Below are positions 47,680-57,440 of a DNA stretch of 64,000 bases, piece by piece. Source of the stretch: Oceanobacillus senegalensis. GTDB lineage: Bacteria; Bacillota; Bacilli; Bacillales; Amphibacillaceae. Both the position numbers and the translations under genes were made by a program. The notes beneath the pieces were generated by a model, which did no database searches, had not been told where the DNA came from, and was given only the letters and a program-made list of their open reading frames with translations. The stretch spans positions 3,703,297 to 3,767,296 of the forward strand of contig NZ_LT839648.1 of NCBI RefSeq assembly GCF_900176885.1, given 5' to 3'. Positions within the stretch are counted from its first letter, which is position 1, and each line of letters begins with the position of its first letter.

Positions 47680-48327
47680 TTAATCTAGCTTTAATGTATC
47701 GATACCTAATCGTTTATAGGGGATTTGGATACGGAATGCTAGATGGTTAGCCTCGAGGTCAATATGCTCCACGGAAACTTTAAAATTGCTTTTCATTTCC
47801 ATTTCTGTAACAGCCACATAGATTTCTTCCTCTTTTGGATTAATGGTCACCCATTCTGGCATATCTAAGTATTTATCCATGTATTCCATGATTTTTTGAT
47901 TTGGCAATTCTAATAAACCAATGGAAATGGAACGTTGTTTTAAAATAATATCACCGTTGTCCAATACCAGTGGTTCCAAATGTACTGATAGGGGAACCGT
48001 AGTAGAAAAGGCTGGTAATTCCCCCATCAAATGAACATCGTCCTCTAAAGATATGGAGTAATGATGTTTCGACCCTTGTAGCATTTCTTGAAGGTAGGCG
48101 TTTACGAGTTCATTTAAATTTTGTTTCGTTGTTCGAACTACAAATTCAGAGCTTCCTTCTGTGTTTGGTTTTTGATTTGGGATTATTTCCCGTTCTGAAA
48201 CAGGCCAAAACAGAAGGGTAGCAAGAACGATGATTACTATTATATTGAAACCTAGTAAACTATAAAATAAGCCTCTCCATTTATTTTTCCTCTTTCTTTT
48301 TTCTTCGTGAGCGGTCACTTCCCTCAA
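47680..48327 (-). CDS. ypmS: YpmS family membrane-anchored protein (DUF2140)
   Basis: 215 aa. A short basic N-terminus and one membrane helix (about 22-44) precede an extracytoplasmic domain of DUF2140 type with NELVNAYLQEML and ISLEDDVHLMGELPAF. Function unknown. The gene overlaps the end of ypmR by 4 bp and starts at TTG 48327; GTG 48318 is an alternative. The same gene pair exists in B. subtilis, so joint action with the YpmR hydrolase is likely. Confidence 0.82.
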   Translation of the reverse strand: MREVTAHEEKRKRKNKWRGLFYSLLGFNIIVIIVLATLLFWPVSEREIIPNQKPNTEGSSEFVVRTTKQNLNELVNAYLQEMLQGSKHHYSISLEDDVHLMGELPAFSTTVPLSVHLEPLVLDNGDIILKQRSISIGLLELPNQKIMEYMDKYLDMPEWVTINPKEEEIYVAVTEMEMKSNFKVSVEHIDLEANHLAFRIQIPYKRLGIDTLKLD

Positions 48328-49241
48328 CTCTCTTCATTTGTAATATAGTTCAGTACACGCTCTGCAATCAGGTGATAGCCTTGGTAATTAGGATGAAAGT
48401 TATCCTCGGCAAATAAGTTTATATCCTTATCTTGAAATAAATCCAGTGTAGGAATAAATTCTACATTATCATTTTCATCTGCAATGGCTTTCGTTGTACC
48501 GTTGTACGCATTTACAATCATATTTAATTCCTTAATATCCTGAAAGTATTTCTCGAATGGATTGTAAAAACCAATGAGATAGATAGTTGCATCTGGGTTG
48601 TGTCCTTTTATTTTCCTCATAATCTGTTTTAGGTTATTTTCATAATGTACTCTCTGTTCGATAAAGTCATTAAGCGTTAAATTCATGAAGTTTTCTTTTG
48701 CGACTTGCATAATATCATTTGCACCAATAGTAATTAAAATAATATCCGCTTTAGAAATAGCGGAAGAAACCTCATCTAGGTTTAGGCGTTCTAGCAGTTG
48801 CTCTGAACGCGATCCTCGTTTACCGAAATTTTCAAAATGAGCAACCTTCTTATCTTCTGTATTAATCGTTCTTTCTAGGATACCAACATATCCACCTTGA
48901 TTGGTAGTGTCTCCAACCCCTTGGGTGAGGGAGTCACCAACAGCAACAATATGAATAGGATAATTGTTCTGGAAAAATGCCATCGTTCCTTGAACTGTTT
49001 CAGCAATTCTCTCAGGGAGTTCTTTAGGGTCGCTGGGCTGAACTTCCTTCTCAGTAGGTTCTTTTGTTTCTTTGCCGTTCTCACTTACTTCTATTTGTTG
49101 TAATTCTTCTAGTTTCGTTTCCTTTAATAAAGCTGGGCGGGATTCCATTTTATCTGGGCCTTCCATTGGAAAAATTATAGAAATCATTGCAATTCCCAAT
49201 AAAATAGTGCCAAATATAGTATAGAAATATGTTTTTTTCAT
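48324..49241 (-). CDS. ypmR: SGNH/GDSL-type lipase/esterase (YpmR-like)
   Basis: 305 aa from ATG 49241 (AGGTGTGA upstream; GTG 49250 is in frame but worse). One N-terminal membrane anchor (about 6-25) and an acidic linker lead to an SGNH hydrolase domain. The blocks are AVGDSLTQGVG (catalytic Ser), NFGKRGSRSEQL, ITIGANDI (Asn) and EDNFHPNYQGYHLIAE (Asp and His). It should be an outward-facing esterase; substrate unknown. Co-transcribed with ypmS by a 4-bp overlap. Confidence 0.86.
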   Translation of the reverse strand: MKKTYFYTIFGTILLGIAMISIIFPMEGPDKMESRPALLKETKLEELQQIEVSENGKETKEPTEKEVQPSDPKELPERIAETVQGTMAFFQNNYPIHIVAVGDSLTQGVGDTTNQGGYVGILERTINTEDKKVAHFENFGKRGSRSEQLLERLNLDEVSSAISKADIILITIGANDIMQVAKENFMNLTLNDFIEQRVHYENNLKQIMRKIKGHNPDATIYLIGFYNPFEKYFQDIKELNMIVNAYNGTTKAIADENDNVEFIPTLDLFQDKDINLFAEDNFHPNYQGYHLIAERVLNYITNEES

Positions 49242-49480
49242 GTGTATCACACCTATACTGGTTTACTATATATTATGGCTAGGTGAGTCAAATATCCACG
49301 TACAGAGATAGGTCTTCTTTATTAGTATATGACAAACTTTCCCTCATATTAAATATACCCTAATATTATAATCATTAAAATAAAAAGTTAAACGTTGTTG
49401 TAGGATTGTAAACAGGTTGTCATATAAGGTAGGAGTTACGCTTTTAAGTTGATGAGACGTAGGCTGTCATTTGAGCAAAT

Positions 49481-49718
49481 ATACCGCTGCGGAAATACAC
49501 TACGCTTTCCGTGGGCGCTGCTGAGCCTACTTCGAGCTATCGCTCTTCGTAGTCTCGCCGAGGCTTGTCCTATGGGAATAGCACGTGTCTAAAGACTACG
49601 GAGCGGTGGTCTTCCAATACGGAGGCTGAAGCCGTGCCCTAAGGTCCGCGACTGCTCGCAGTGGAAATCAACGTGCACCAACAAACATTATTGTTCTACA
49701 GGTTATTGCGCATTCTAT
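49481..49718 (+). repeat. MITE-like GC-richer repeat, family C, longest copy
   Basis: It begins ATACCGCTGCGGAAATACAC and ends GGTTATTGCGCATTCTAT, the exact inverted form of the ATAGAATGCGCAATAACC left end seen at 3535. The centre holds GCTTTCCGTGGGCGCTGCTG, GGAGGCTGAAGCCGTGCCCT and CGCGACTGCTCGCAGTGG, allowing long hairpins. The left tip is missing or altered. GC content is well above its surroundings. No gene is in 49242-49777. Confidence 0.72.
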
Positions 49719-49736
49719 ATGACAAAAGTAGATAAT

Positions 49737-49770
49737 AAAAAGGATGTAAGCTTATGCTCACATCCTTTTT
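49737..49770 (-). terminator. Terminator of metY
   Basis: AAAAAGGATGT pairs with ACATCCTTTTT, with one mismatch pair next to the GC/GC loop base. The minus-strand T-run closes the metY transcript. Confidence 0.78.
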
Positions 49771-49777
49771 ATTGTGT

Positions 49778-51493
49778 TTAAACGAAAGCAGCTTCTGTTG
49801 TTTTGTTCCCTCTTAATCGATCTGCTTCTTCAAATGGGTTTTTACCTGTGATAACAGTGATTCCTGCCGCTTTTGCGTTTTCGACTGTTGAATCGGCAGA
49901 ATCTGCATTTTCTACCCAAAGGATTTTTCCTTGTTTATTGATTACCTGTTCAATAGTAGATGTTGGTAATGCTTCTCCATTGATCCAAACGGCATCAATA
50001 TTACCAGGGATATCTGTTAGTTCATTATATTTTTGACCTTCACCGAACGGTACAAGTTCAAATCCTAAAGCTTCTAATTTCTTCGCTGATTCACAAGTAG
50101 AACCAGTGCTTGCGATTACTTTCTTTCTAACGCCCCCAGCACGGTCAAATGGGGAAGAAAGAAGCCATTTAATTGCGTCTTCTTCCGTTTCTTTTATAAC
50201 AGGTGCTTCTCCTGTAGCTTTAGCAATGGCTTGATCTAAATCAGCTAGAATATCATCTGTTGATTCAAGACCGATAGAAAGTCGAACAAGCTCTTCTGTT
50301 ACACCACTCTTCTTCAAGTCCTCTTCACCTAATTGTTGGTGTGTAGTAGAAGCAGGGTGGATGATTAAGGATTTCGCATCCCCAACATTTGCCACATGAG
50401 ACCATAGTGTAATGTTATCGATAAGTTTCCTTCCTGCATCACGTCCACCTTTAATTCCAAAGGTAATAATAGATCCGTATCCTTCTTTAAAGTATTTTTT
50501 AGCAACTTCATGGGAAGGATGTTCTTCTAATCCTGGGAAGTTCACCCATTCAACAGCAGGATGTTCTTTCAGAAAGTTTACTACTTTAACAGCATTTTCA
50601 TTATGTCTTGTAATACGCAAGTGCAATGTTTCTAATCCTTGTAATAATAGGAAAGCATTTTGTGGACTCAAGCATGCACCGATGTCACGTAGCAATTGGA
50701 CACGTAATTTTGTAATAAATGCTGCTGGACCAAGGTCAACATATTTTAGACCGGCATAGCTTTCATCAGGTTCGGTAAATCCCGGGAATCTTCCATTACC
50801 CCAATTGAAGCGCCCGCCGTCGACAACAAGACCACCAATTGTTGTTCCATGTCCACCAATCCATTTCGTAGCAGAATGAACAACAATATCTGCACCCCAT
50901 GTAAGTGGTTTTGTCACATATGGTGTTGCAAATGTATTGTCGATAATAAGTGGAATTCCGTTTTCGTGTGCCACTTCAGCAACAGCTTCAACATCAAATA
51001 CATTTAAGCTTGGGTTTGTAATAATTTCACCAAAAATTGCCTTTGTTTTATCGGTAATAGCTTTACTGATTTCCTCTGGTTTTGTACCATCAACAAATTT
51101 AACGGTAATGCCGTATTTTGGAAGCGTGTTAGCAAAAAGGTTATAGGTTCCACCGTAAAGATTACTATCTGCAATAATTTCGTCTCCTGTACCTGCTAGG
51201 TTTAGGATGGAAAGTGTAATAGCTGCCATTCCAGATGAGGTAGCAAGTGCACCAACACCATCTTCTAATGTAGCAATTCGTTGTTCCAGTGCATCTAACG
51301 TTGGATTCATTATACGAGAGTAGATGTTTCCTGGTTCAGCAAGCCCGAAAAGGTTTTGTGCATGTTCTGTATCACGGAAAACATAAGAAGTAGTTTGATA
51401 GATTGGAACCGCACGTGAACCTGTTGTGGGGTCAACTTCTTGACCAGCGTGTAGTAATTGTGTTTCTGGATTTTGCAAATGGAAATCAGACAT
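49778..51493 (-). CDS. metY: O-acetylhomoserine sulfhydrylase with extra C-terminal domain
   Basis: 571 aa. Residues 1-430 form a Cys/Met-metabolism PLP enzyme: SSGMAAITL, the region [21 protein letters not shown], and Lys210 in [10 protein letters not shown] that binds PLP. It uses sulfide and O-acetylhomoserine to form homocysteine. Residues from about 435 to 571 form an additional α/β domain with [20 protein letters not shown] and [12 protein letters not shown] resembling a CoA-binding/Rossmann module; usual MetY is about 430 aa. A SAM-I riboswitch and a strong promoter precede it. RBS AAGGAGG. Confidence 0.9.
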   Translation of the reverse strand: MSDFHLQNPETQLLHAGQEVDPTTGSRAVPIYQTTSYVFRDTEHAQNLFGLAEPGNIYSRIMNPTLDALEQRIATLEDGVGALATSSGMAAITLSILNLAGTGDEIIADSNLYGGTYNLFANTLPKYGITVKFVDGTKPEEISKAITDKTKAIFGEIITNPSLNVFDVEAVAEVAHENGIPLIIDNTFATPYVTKPLTWGADIVVHSATKWIGGHGTTIGGLVVDGGRFNWGNGRFPGFTEPDESYAGLKYVDLGPAAFITKLRVQLLRDIGACLSPQNAFLLLQGLETLHLRITRHNENAVKVVNFLKEHPAVEWVNFPGLEEHPSHEVAKKYFKEGYGSIITFGIKGGRDAGRKLIDNITLWSHVANVGDAKSLIIHPASTTHQQLGEEDLKKSGVTEELVRLSIGLESTDDILADLDQAIAKATGEAPVIKETEEDAIKWLLSSPFDRAGGVRKKVIASTGSTCESAKKLEALGFELVPFGEGQKYNELTDIPGNIDAVWINGEALPTSTIEQVINKQGKILWVENADSADSTVENAKAAGITVITGKNPFEEADRLRGNKTTEAAFV

Positions 51494-51544
51494 GAAAAAT
51501 TCCTCCTTAAATTTTAAATAGATATGATTATGTATCTGGAAGCG

Positions 51545-51716
51545 GAGATAAGAAAAGCCCTCTTCATAAGAGAAGAGGGCTTTGATATGTAGCCGGACCT
51601 CCTCTTATCTTCCAAATCATAAGATCTGTAGGATTTAGCACCGGAAAAAGCAAACACTGCCTTCAGGTTGCCGGGTTTCACAGGGCCTATTCCCTCCACC
51701 GCTCTTGATAAGAGAT
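51545..51716 (-). promoter_or_regulatory. SAM-I riboswitch (S-box) with terminator before metY
   Basis: On the minus strand the P1 strand CTCTTATCAAGAGC (51715-51702) starts the aptamer. It continues with GGTGGAGGGAATAGGCCCTG, GAAACCCGGCAACC, GGTGCTAAATCC and closes with GATAAGAGGAGG (near 51605). A strong terminator, AAGCCCTCTTC/GAAGAGGGCTT plus TTTCTTATCT, is at 51583-51545. When SAM is bound the terminator forms, so metY is off if methionine is plentiful. Confidence 0.95.
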
Positions 51717-51731
51717 TATTAAGTTAAACTC

Positions 51732-51760
51732 AGTATAGTCGTCAGAATTTTATTTGTCAA
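51732..51760 (-). promoter_or_regulatory. Promoter of the metY leader
   Basis: Perfect TTGACA (51760-51755), 17-bp spacer, TATACT (51737-51732). Start of transcription is expected near 51724, just before the aptamer. Confidence 0.85.
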
Positions 51761-51892
51761 CTAATTTTATCAAATAATTCCTCAACTTTTTCTAAAGGAA
51801 ACATTAGCACCTTCATATAAGTCAAGTATGTCATGGAATAAAATACCAGAAAATATTACCTAATGGGAAATTTGCGTATATTCATTATGTTA

Positions 51893-51921
51893 TTGACGAA
51901 ATTTGTAGAATTATTTAGTAT
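51893..51921 (+). promoter_or_regulatory. Likely promoter of the AGCS symporter gene
   Basis: TTGACG (51893-51898), 17 bp, TAGTAT (51916-51921). This predicts an untranslated leader of about 170 nt with a small inverted repeat GTGTAA/TTACAC (51973-51998). I see no known riboswitch there. Confidence 0.45.
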
Positions 51922-52096
51922 TATGTTGTACAGTGATCTCTTTCAGATTGTTTTAATAAAAGATAGCAATAGGTGTAAACTAATGAAAGGCGTTACACAA
52001 TTATCTTTTAACCTGTACATTTTGATGAAGTTGTTTTTTAAAAGCGTTTTCATCTATTTAATCGTATCTTATTAAAAGACTTGGGGGATAGGAACA

Positions 52097-53488
52097 ATGG
52101 TAGAAATAATAAATAAGATAAACGATTTTCTTTGGGGAGCGCCCAGCTTAATATTGCTTGTTGGGACAGGCCTCTTTTTAACCATTATTTTAAAGGGGAT
52201 GCCCTTTAGGAAGCTGTTTTATGCTATGAAGCTTGCTTTTGTTCCGGATAAGGAAGATTCTAGTGCAGAAGGGGATGTCAGTAATTTTAAAGCGCTGATG
52301 ACATCGCTTGCTGGAATGATTGGTAACGGTAACATTGCCGGAATAGCAACCGCTATTACACTTGGTGGACCGGGAGCACTCTTTTGGATGTGGGTTGTCG
52401 GCTTGCTTGGAATGGCAACCAAATATTCAGAGGCATTGCTCGCGCAAATTTACCGGGTGAAAAATGAGAATGGTGAGTATTCCAGTGGGCCAATGTATTA
52501 TATCGAACGCGGGATTGGAAAAAAGTGGAAACCGTTAGCTGCAGCATTCGCCATTTTTGCAGCAATTGCTGCACTTGGAACGGGGAATGGTGTGCAGTCA
52601 AATACCATTGCAGACGTAATGGATAACAGTTTCCATGTCACTGGTTGGGTGACAGGTATAATACTTGTTGTACTGACTGCACTTATCATTTTTGGTGGTT
52701 TGAAACGTATTAGTAATGTTGCGGGTGTATTTGTACCGTTTTTAGCTCTATTATATATTGTTGGTGCTCTTTTAGTCTTAGTGATAAACTATGATCAAAT
52801 TCTTCCGGCATTTGAGTTGATTTTCACACATGCCTTTACTCCTGTATCTGCAGCAGGTGGCTTTACAGGTTTTGTTGTTAGTCAGGCAATTCAGCAAGGG
52901 GTATCCAAAGGGATATTCTCAAACGAAGCGGGTCTTGGTACCGTCGCACTAATTGCTGGTAATGCGAAGACAACTCATCCAGTAAAACAAGGACTTGTTG
53001 CTATGACAGGTGTTTTCATTGTAACAATTATTATTTGTACGATGACGGGACTTGTACTAATCATAACTGGTTTCTGGGATCCTTCGGGAGGACTTATTTC
53101 TGGAGTAGAGCATAATCCAAACCTTGAAGCGGGTGCATTAACGAGTGCTGCATTTGGATCAGTGCTTGGGGTACTAGGCGAGTATATCGTATCGGTTTCC
53201 GTTATTTTCTTCGGATTTTCCACGATTATCGGCTGGTATGTCTATGGAGCGAAATGCTTTGAATATTTATTTGGTCTAAAATATATTTCCCTTTATGGTG
53301 TGATTTATCTTGCATGTACTTATTTGGGTTCAGTAGCCGATTTATCACTTATGTGGACGATAGCTAATCTGACAAACGGACTGATGATTATACCGAACTT
53401 GATTGGATTATTACTGCTGTATAAAGTGATTAAACGCGAAACAGAGAAGTTCTTTGCAAATCCAGTAGAAAAGAATCAGTTAAGTTAA
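52097..53488 (+). CDS. Alanine/glycine:cation symporter (AlsT/AGCS family)
   Basis: 463 aa with about ten to eleven helices. Family signatures include SLAGMIGNGNIAGIATAITL, GPGALFWMWVVGLLGMATKY and GVSKGIFSNEAGLGTVALIA. It imports alanine or glycine with sodium or protons. RBS is GGGGGATAGG before the ATG. It lies divergently from metY and ends with a strong terminator. Whether serine or glycine supply links it to sulfur metabolism is only a guess. Confidence 0.92.
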   Translation: MVEIINKINDFLWGAPSLILLVGTGLFLTIILKGMPFRKLFYAMKLAFVPDKEDSSAEGDVSNFKALMTSLAGMIGNGNIAGIATAITLGGPGALFWMWVVGLLGMATKYSEALLAQIYRVKNENGEYSSGPMYYIERGIGKKWKPLAAAFAIFAAIAALGTGNGVQSNTIADVMDNSFHVTGWVTGIILVVLTALIIFGGLKRISNVAGVFVPFLALLYIVGALLVLVINYDQILPAFELIFTHAFTPVSAAGGFTGFVVSQAIQQGVSKGIFSNEAGLGTVALIAGNAKTTHPVKQGLVAMTGVFIVTIIICTMTGLVLIITGFWDPSGGLISGVEHNPNLEAGALTSAAFGSVLGVLGEYIVSVSVIFFGFSTIIGWYVYGAKCFEYLFGLKYISLYGVIYLACTYLGSVADLSLMWTIANLTNGLMIIPNLIGLLLLYKVIKRETEKFFANPVEKNQLS

Positions 53489-53550
53489 ATAGATTATCAA
53501 AATTTGTTAGGATGCACTAAAGGAAATAGATACAACTGAAGGATAAGGAA

Positions 53551-53595
53551 AACGAACCTATTCGCGTATAAAGGTGCGAATGGGTTCGTTTTTTA
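53551..53595 (+). terminator. Terminator after the symporter gene
   Basis: ACGAACCTATTCGC pairs with GCGAATGGGTTCGT (one mismatch), followed by TTTTTAA. Confidence 0.85.
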
Positions 53596-53800
53596 ATAGG
53601 AATAAAGAAGGAAGTTTTGATTTTAATATTGTGATGATCCACTCTTTTCTATTAGCTAGATGTCTAACTGTACGTTTGACATATGGATTCATGAAAGTAA
53701 ATGCAATGAAATGTGATGTAGTAGATTCCTAAGGTATTCTGAAAATGCCATCAATGTTGCCCAATCAGTTACATATACTAGTTATGGGTAGAAGACTCAT

Positions 53801-53892
53801 TTTATTGCAGGTCTAGGGACACACCCCGAAAATGGAGGATAAACAAATCATTTTAAGTGGGGATGGGGCCCTGCTGATTGAACATTCACTTG
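53801..53892 (+). repeat. Dispersed repeat, family B, copy 7
   Basis: TTTATTGCAGGTCTAGGGAC at the left and GATTGAACATTCACTTGA at the right, with CATTTTAAGTGGGGATGGGG inside. The right end is just before the ribosome binding site of the methionine gamma-lyase gene, so the element forms part of its 5′ leader. Confidence 0.8.
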
Positions 53893-53910
53893 ATGGGGAG
53901 GAATCATGAT

Positions 53911-55095
53911 ATGTCTGGAAAGTTTAAGCGTTTTGAAACAGCTGTGATTCATGATGGTTATGATGACCGAAAAATGCTTGGTAGTTTGACCCCTCCGATA
54001 TTTCAGACGTCGACGTATACATTTGATTCTGCTGAGCAAGGGGAACGAAGGTTTCGTGGGGAAGAAGAAGGTTATATGTATTCAAGATTGGGGAATCCGA
54101 CCATAACCATCCTTGAGGAAAAAATGGCAGCACTAGAAAATGGGGAAAAAGGGTTGGCTTTTGGTTCAGGGATGGCTGCGATTTCTGCTGTTTTAGTTGC
54201 TTTAACAAAGGCAAATGATCATATTCTCTGTTCCTCTGGATTATATGGATGTACATTTGGATTATTATCAATGATGAAGGAAAAATATAATATATCCCTC
54301 GACTTTTCTGATATGAAAACAAAAGAAGAGGTTCGTGCTAGCATAAAGCCAGAAACGACGGTTATTTACGTGGAAACCCCAATTAATCCAACCATGCAAT
54401 TAGTGGACTTAAAAATGGTTGCAGAGGTTGCGAAAGAAAAAGGTATTCCTGTTGTTGTGGATAATACGTTTTCCTCACCCTACTTACAGAAGCCGCTTGA
54501 CTTGGGATGTGATGTTGTTATTCACAGTGCAACAAAGTATATCGGTGGTCATGGGGATGTTATTGGTGGACTTGCGATTGGGAAGAGAGATTTTCTTGGG
54601 AAAGTGGCCATGACTACACAAAAGGATATGGGTGGAGTCATGTCACCCTTTGATGCGTGGCTGTTAATACGTGGGCTAAAGACTCTCCCGATTCGTATGG
54701 ATCGACATTGTGATAATGCGGAAAAACTGTTGACCTTCTTAAACGATCATCCAAAGGTAAACCATATTTATTATCCACATGATGTGAACAATCCCGATTA
54801 TCATACGGGGAAAAAGCAAATGAAGAAAGGGGGCGGAATGATTTCCTTTGAGATTAAAGGGACAAAACAAGATGCACAGCGTTTTTTAAACCGGCTTTCC
54901 TTTATTAAGCTTGCTGTAAGTCTTGGGGATGCAGAGACATTAATTGAGCATCCGGCGACCATGACTCATGCTGTCGTGCCTGAAGAATCACGTAGGAAAA
55001 TGGGGATTACCGATCAATTGATTCGCTTATCTGTCGGTTTAGAAGCGTGGGAGGATATATGGAAGGACTTGGAGCAATCTTTAGATCAGATATAA
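53911..55095 (+). CDS. Methionine gamma-lyase (Cys/Met metabolism PLP enzyme)
   Basis: 394 aa. ATG 53911 is nine bases after GGGGAGG; ATG-like starts upstream fall in the repeat. PLP-binding Lys209 is in SATKYIGGHGDVIGG. The segment SSGLYGCTFGLL contains Cys114, the active-site cysteine characteristic of methionine gamma-lyase, next to Tyr112. The expected reaction splits methionine into methanethiol, 2-oxobutyrate and ammonia. Cystathionine gamma-lyase or a general C-S lyase remains possible. It stands alone, without a riboswitch, about 2 kb from metY. Confidence 0.82.
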   Translation: MSGKFKRFETAVIHDGYDDRKMLGSLTPPIFQTSTYTFDSAEQGERRFRGEEEGYMYSRLGNPTITILEEKMAALENGEKGLAFGSGMAAISAVLVALTKANDHILCSSGLYGCTFGLLSMMKEKYNISLDFSDMKTKEEVRASIKPETTVIYVETPINPTMQLVDLKMVAEVAKEKGIPVVVDNTFSSPYLQKPLDLGCDVVIHSATKYIGGHGDVIGGLAIGKRDFLGKVAMTTQKDMGGVMSPFDAWLLIRGLKTLPIRMDRHCDNAEKLLTFLNDHPKVNHIYYPHDVNNPDYHTGKKQMKKGGGMISFEIKGTKQDAQRFLNRLSFIKLAVSLGDAETLIEHPATMTHAVVPEESRRKMGITDQLIRLSVGLEAWEDIWKDLEQSLDQI

Positions 55096-55167
55096 TCTCT
55101 TTCGTTAAGCTTGTCTGGGGAACCGGTATAGAAAAACAGAGAAAAGGGAATAGACTAGGAGGATAGT

Positions 55168-55272
55168 TTTATCTTAGTTTAAGGGACCGTCATACCTCAC
55201 CTCAAAAAAGAGGAAAAACAAACCATTTTAGGTGGGAATGAGAGTCCCCCCACTATTGAAGATTTACCTTAT
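55168..55272 (+). repeat. Dispersed repeat, family B, copy 8
   Basis: TTTATCTTAGTTTAAGGGAC at the left, ATTGAAGATTTACCTTA at the right, with GGAAAAACAAACCATTTTAG and GTGGGAATGA inside. More diverged than copies 3 and 9. Nothing else is seen in 55096-55429. Confidence 0.75.
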
Positions 55273-55429
55273 TTGATAATATACCGCTTTTTGTTAAAGG
55301 ATATACAGGAGAAAGTCCAAGGAATAATACATTCAAATGTTGTTGCTAACAGGAATTTTTTTCTTGTGCTATATTAAGGATAGTATTATTTTTAATGTGT
55401 TTTTCTAGTGATCGGAAAGGAGTAAAACA

Positions 55430-56878
55430 ATGGGAATACTGACATATTTATTAGGATTTGTTCTTGTGACAAATATTATCTTAGGTATTTCTATTGTGTT
55501 TCTCGAGAGGAAAAATGCTACGGCAACCTGGGCTTGGCTAATGGTTCTGTTATTTATACCTATTCTGGGATTTGCTCTTTATTTAATTTTTGGCAGGCCT
55601 ATTAATAAGAAGCGAATATTTACTTGGGATAAAAAAAGTCGTCAAGAAGTAACAAGGCAAGTGCAAATGCAGATGAAGGCCTTAAATGAGGACGAATTTA
55701 ATTTTCGTGATCGGGGCCAGCCGATGGATGATTATGAGACATTAATCTATTTACATTTGCGGAATGATGAGGCGATTTTTACACAAAATAACCATATAGA
55801 TATTTTTACAGATGGTCGGGAAAAATTTGACGCATTGATTCGTGATATGGAACAGGCAAAAAACCATATTCATCTGCTATATTATATTCTCAAGCATGAT
55901 GAGTTGGGCCAGCGTATTGCTGATGTTCTAAGAAGAAAATCCAAACAAGGTGTAGAGGTTCGCGTTCTATTTGATGATATGGGCTCACGTACCTTAAAAA
56001 AGCGTTACATTAAAAGGTTACGTAATGCTGGAGTTGAAATAGAGGCTTTCTTTCCATCTAGTATTTTAAATATTAACTTAGAAATCAATTATAGAAATCA
56101 CCGGAAATTAGCTATCATTGATGGAGAAATAGGTTATATTGGTGGATTTAATATTGGAGACGAATACCTAGGAAAAAATAAGAAGTTCGGTTACTGGCGA
56201 GATACACATCTCCGTGTTACAGGACATGCCGTTCATAATATGCAAACTAGATTTATATTAGATTGGAACCAAGCTTCTAGGAATGATATTTTATATGAGG
56301 AACGTCTTTATAATGCCAAGCCAAGTGGAAATGTGGGCATGCAGATTGTATCGAGCGGACCGGATTCAAAGTGGGAACAGATTAAATATGGCTATATCAA
56401 AATGATTATGTCAGCGAAGGAGTACATCTATATTCAAACCCCTTATTTTATCCCGGATGAAAGCCTTCTGGATGCATTACGGATAGCTGTTTTCTCAGGG
56501 GTTAAGGTAAAGTTGATGATTCCCAACAAGCCAGATCATCCATTTGTCTATTGGGCAACATTATCTTATTGTGGTGATTTACTTGCTGCTGGAGCGGAAG
56601 TGTATGTTTATCAAAATGGTTTCTTGCATGCAAAAACCATTGTAGTGGATGGTGAAATTGCATCTGTAGGAACAGCAAATATTGATGTGCGAAGTTTTCG
56701 TTTGAATTTTGAAGTGAATGCCTTTTTATACAATGAGAAAATATCGATGGATTTGGTGCAGGCCTTTAATGAGGATGTGAAGCTATCGACGCAAATGACG
56801 AAGAAATTATATGACAAACGCACAGTCGGGATTCGTTTTAAAGAGTCTATATCCCGACTGATTTCACCGGTACTATGA
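55430..56878 (+). CDS. cls: Cardiolipin synthase
   Basis: 482 aa. Two N-terminal membrane helices (about 3-24 and 33-54) precede two phospholipase D domains. HKD motif 1 is HRKLAIIDGEIGYIGGFNIG (His about 223), motif 2 HAKTIVVDGEIASVGTANID (His about 399). It joins two phosphatidylglycerol molecules to cardiolipin and glycerol at the membrane. Length agrees with B. subtilis ClsA. RBS AAAGGAG. The ykhA-like gene starts 19 nt after its stop. Confidence 0.94.
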   Translation: MGILTYLLGFVLVTNIILGISIVFLERKNATATWAWLMVLLFIPILGFALYLIFGRPINKKRIFTWDKKSRQEVTRQVQMQMKALNEDEFNFRDRGQPMDDYETLIYLHLRNDEAIFTQNNHIDIFTDGREKFDALIRDMEQAKNHIHLLYYILKHDELGQRIADVLRRKSKQGVEVRVLFDDMGSRTLKKRYIKRLRNAGVEIEAFFPSSILNINLEINYRNHRKLAIIDGEIGYIGGFNIGDEYLGKNKKFGYWRDTHLRVTGHAVHNMQTRFILDWNQASRNDILYEERLYNAKPSGNVGMQIVSSGPDSKWEQIKYGYIKMIMSAKEYIYIQTPYFIPDESLLDALRIAVFSGVKVKLMIPNKPDHPFVYWATLSYCGDLLAAGAEVYVYQNGFLHAKTIVVDGEIASVGTANIDVRSFRLNFEVNAFLYNEKISMDLVQAFNEDVKLSTQMTKKLYDKRTVGIRFKESISRLISPVL

Positions 56879-56896
56879 CACAGGAGGATATGTAAT

Positions 56897-57397
56897 ATGG
56901 AAGCAAAGCCTTGTTCAGAATCAAGAGCAGTAAAGACAACACTTGTTCTACCACCAGATACGAATAATCATGGCACCCTCTTCGGGGGGAGGCTTCTTGC
57001 AGATATTGATGAAATTGCATCCATTGCAGCAATTAGGCATGCGAGAGAGTTAGTTGTTACAGCTTCAACAGATTCCGTTGACTTTTTATCTCCCGTAAAA
57101 TTGGGGCAATCGATATGTATTGAAGCGTTCGTTACATGGACCCATAACACTTCCATGGAGGTATTCGTAAAGGTTGTTACAGAAGATTTGATAACAGGGG
57201 AGGAGCAAGTGTGTAATACCGCATTTCTAACCTTTGTCGCTGTAGATAACGATGGCAACCCAATCCCTGTTCCTCCCGTATATCCAGAAACAGAGCATGA
57301 AAAAAGGTTATACGAAAGTGGGCCAAAGCGATCACAAGAGCGAAAAGATAGAAGAAAAAGGTCAAAGGAATTTGCAAAAGAATTTGGAATGAATTAG
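56897..57397 (+). CDS. ykhA: Acyl-CoA thioesterase (hotdog fold, YkhA-like)
   Basis: 166 aa. Hotdog domain with NNHGTLFGGRLLADIDEIAS (the Asn-His-x-x-x-Gly motif, residues about 21-40, with the catalytic Asp) and STDSVDFLSPVKLGQ. The C-terminus is charged (KRSQERKDRRKRSKEF). It hydrolyses acyl-CoA thioesters. RBS AGGAGGAT. Coupling with cls suggests a lipid-related transcript, ended by a terminator at 57402-57440. Confidence 0.9.
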   Translation: MEAKPCSESRAVKTTLVLPPDTNNHGTLFGGRLLADIDEIASIAAIRHARELVVTASTDSVDFLSPVKLGQSICIEAFVTWTHNTSMEVFVKVVTEDLITGEEQVCNTAFLTFVAVDNDGNPIPVPPVYPETEHEKRLYESGPKRSQERKDRRKRSKEFAKEFGMN

Positions 57398-57401
57398 AAG
57401 G

Positions 57402-57440
57402 AAAAAACTGTCTATGTGAGGTGGGCAGTTTTTTCCTTTT
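57402..57440 (+). terminator. Terminator after the thioesterase gene
   Basis: AAAAAACTGTC pairs with GGCAGTTTTTT (one T·G), with an 11-nt loop, followed by CCTTTTTA. Confidence 0.75.

Noticed and set aside
51514-51699. 61-aa minus-strand frame in the metY leader
   Set aside because: It lies fully inside the SAM-I riboswitch and terminator, which explain the sequence better.
51863-52075. 70-aa frame upstream of the symporter gene
   Set aside because: No ribosome site, AT-rich random-looking protein; overlaps a probable promoter and leader.
51922-52080. Glycine riboswitch before the alanine/glycine symporter
   Set aside because: The leader lacks recognisable glycine aptamer cores; only a 6-bp inverted repeat is seen.
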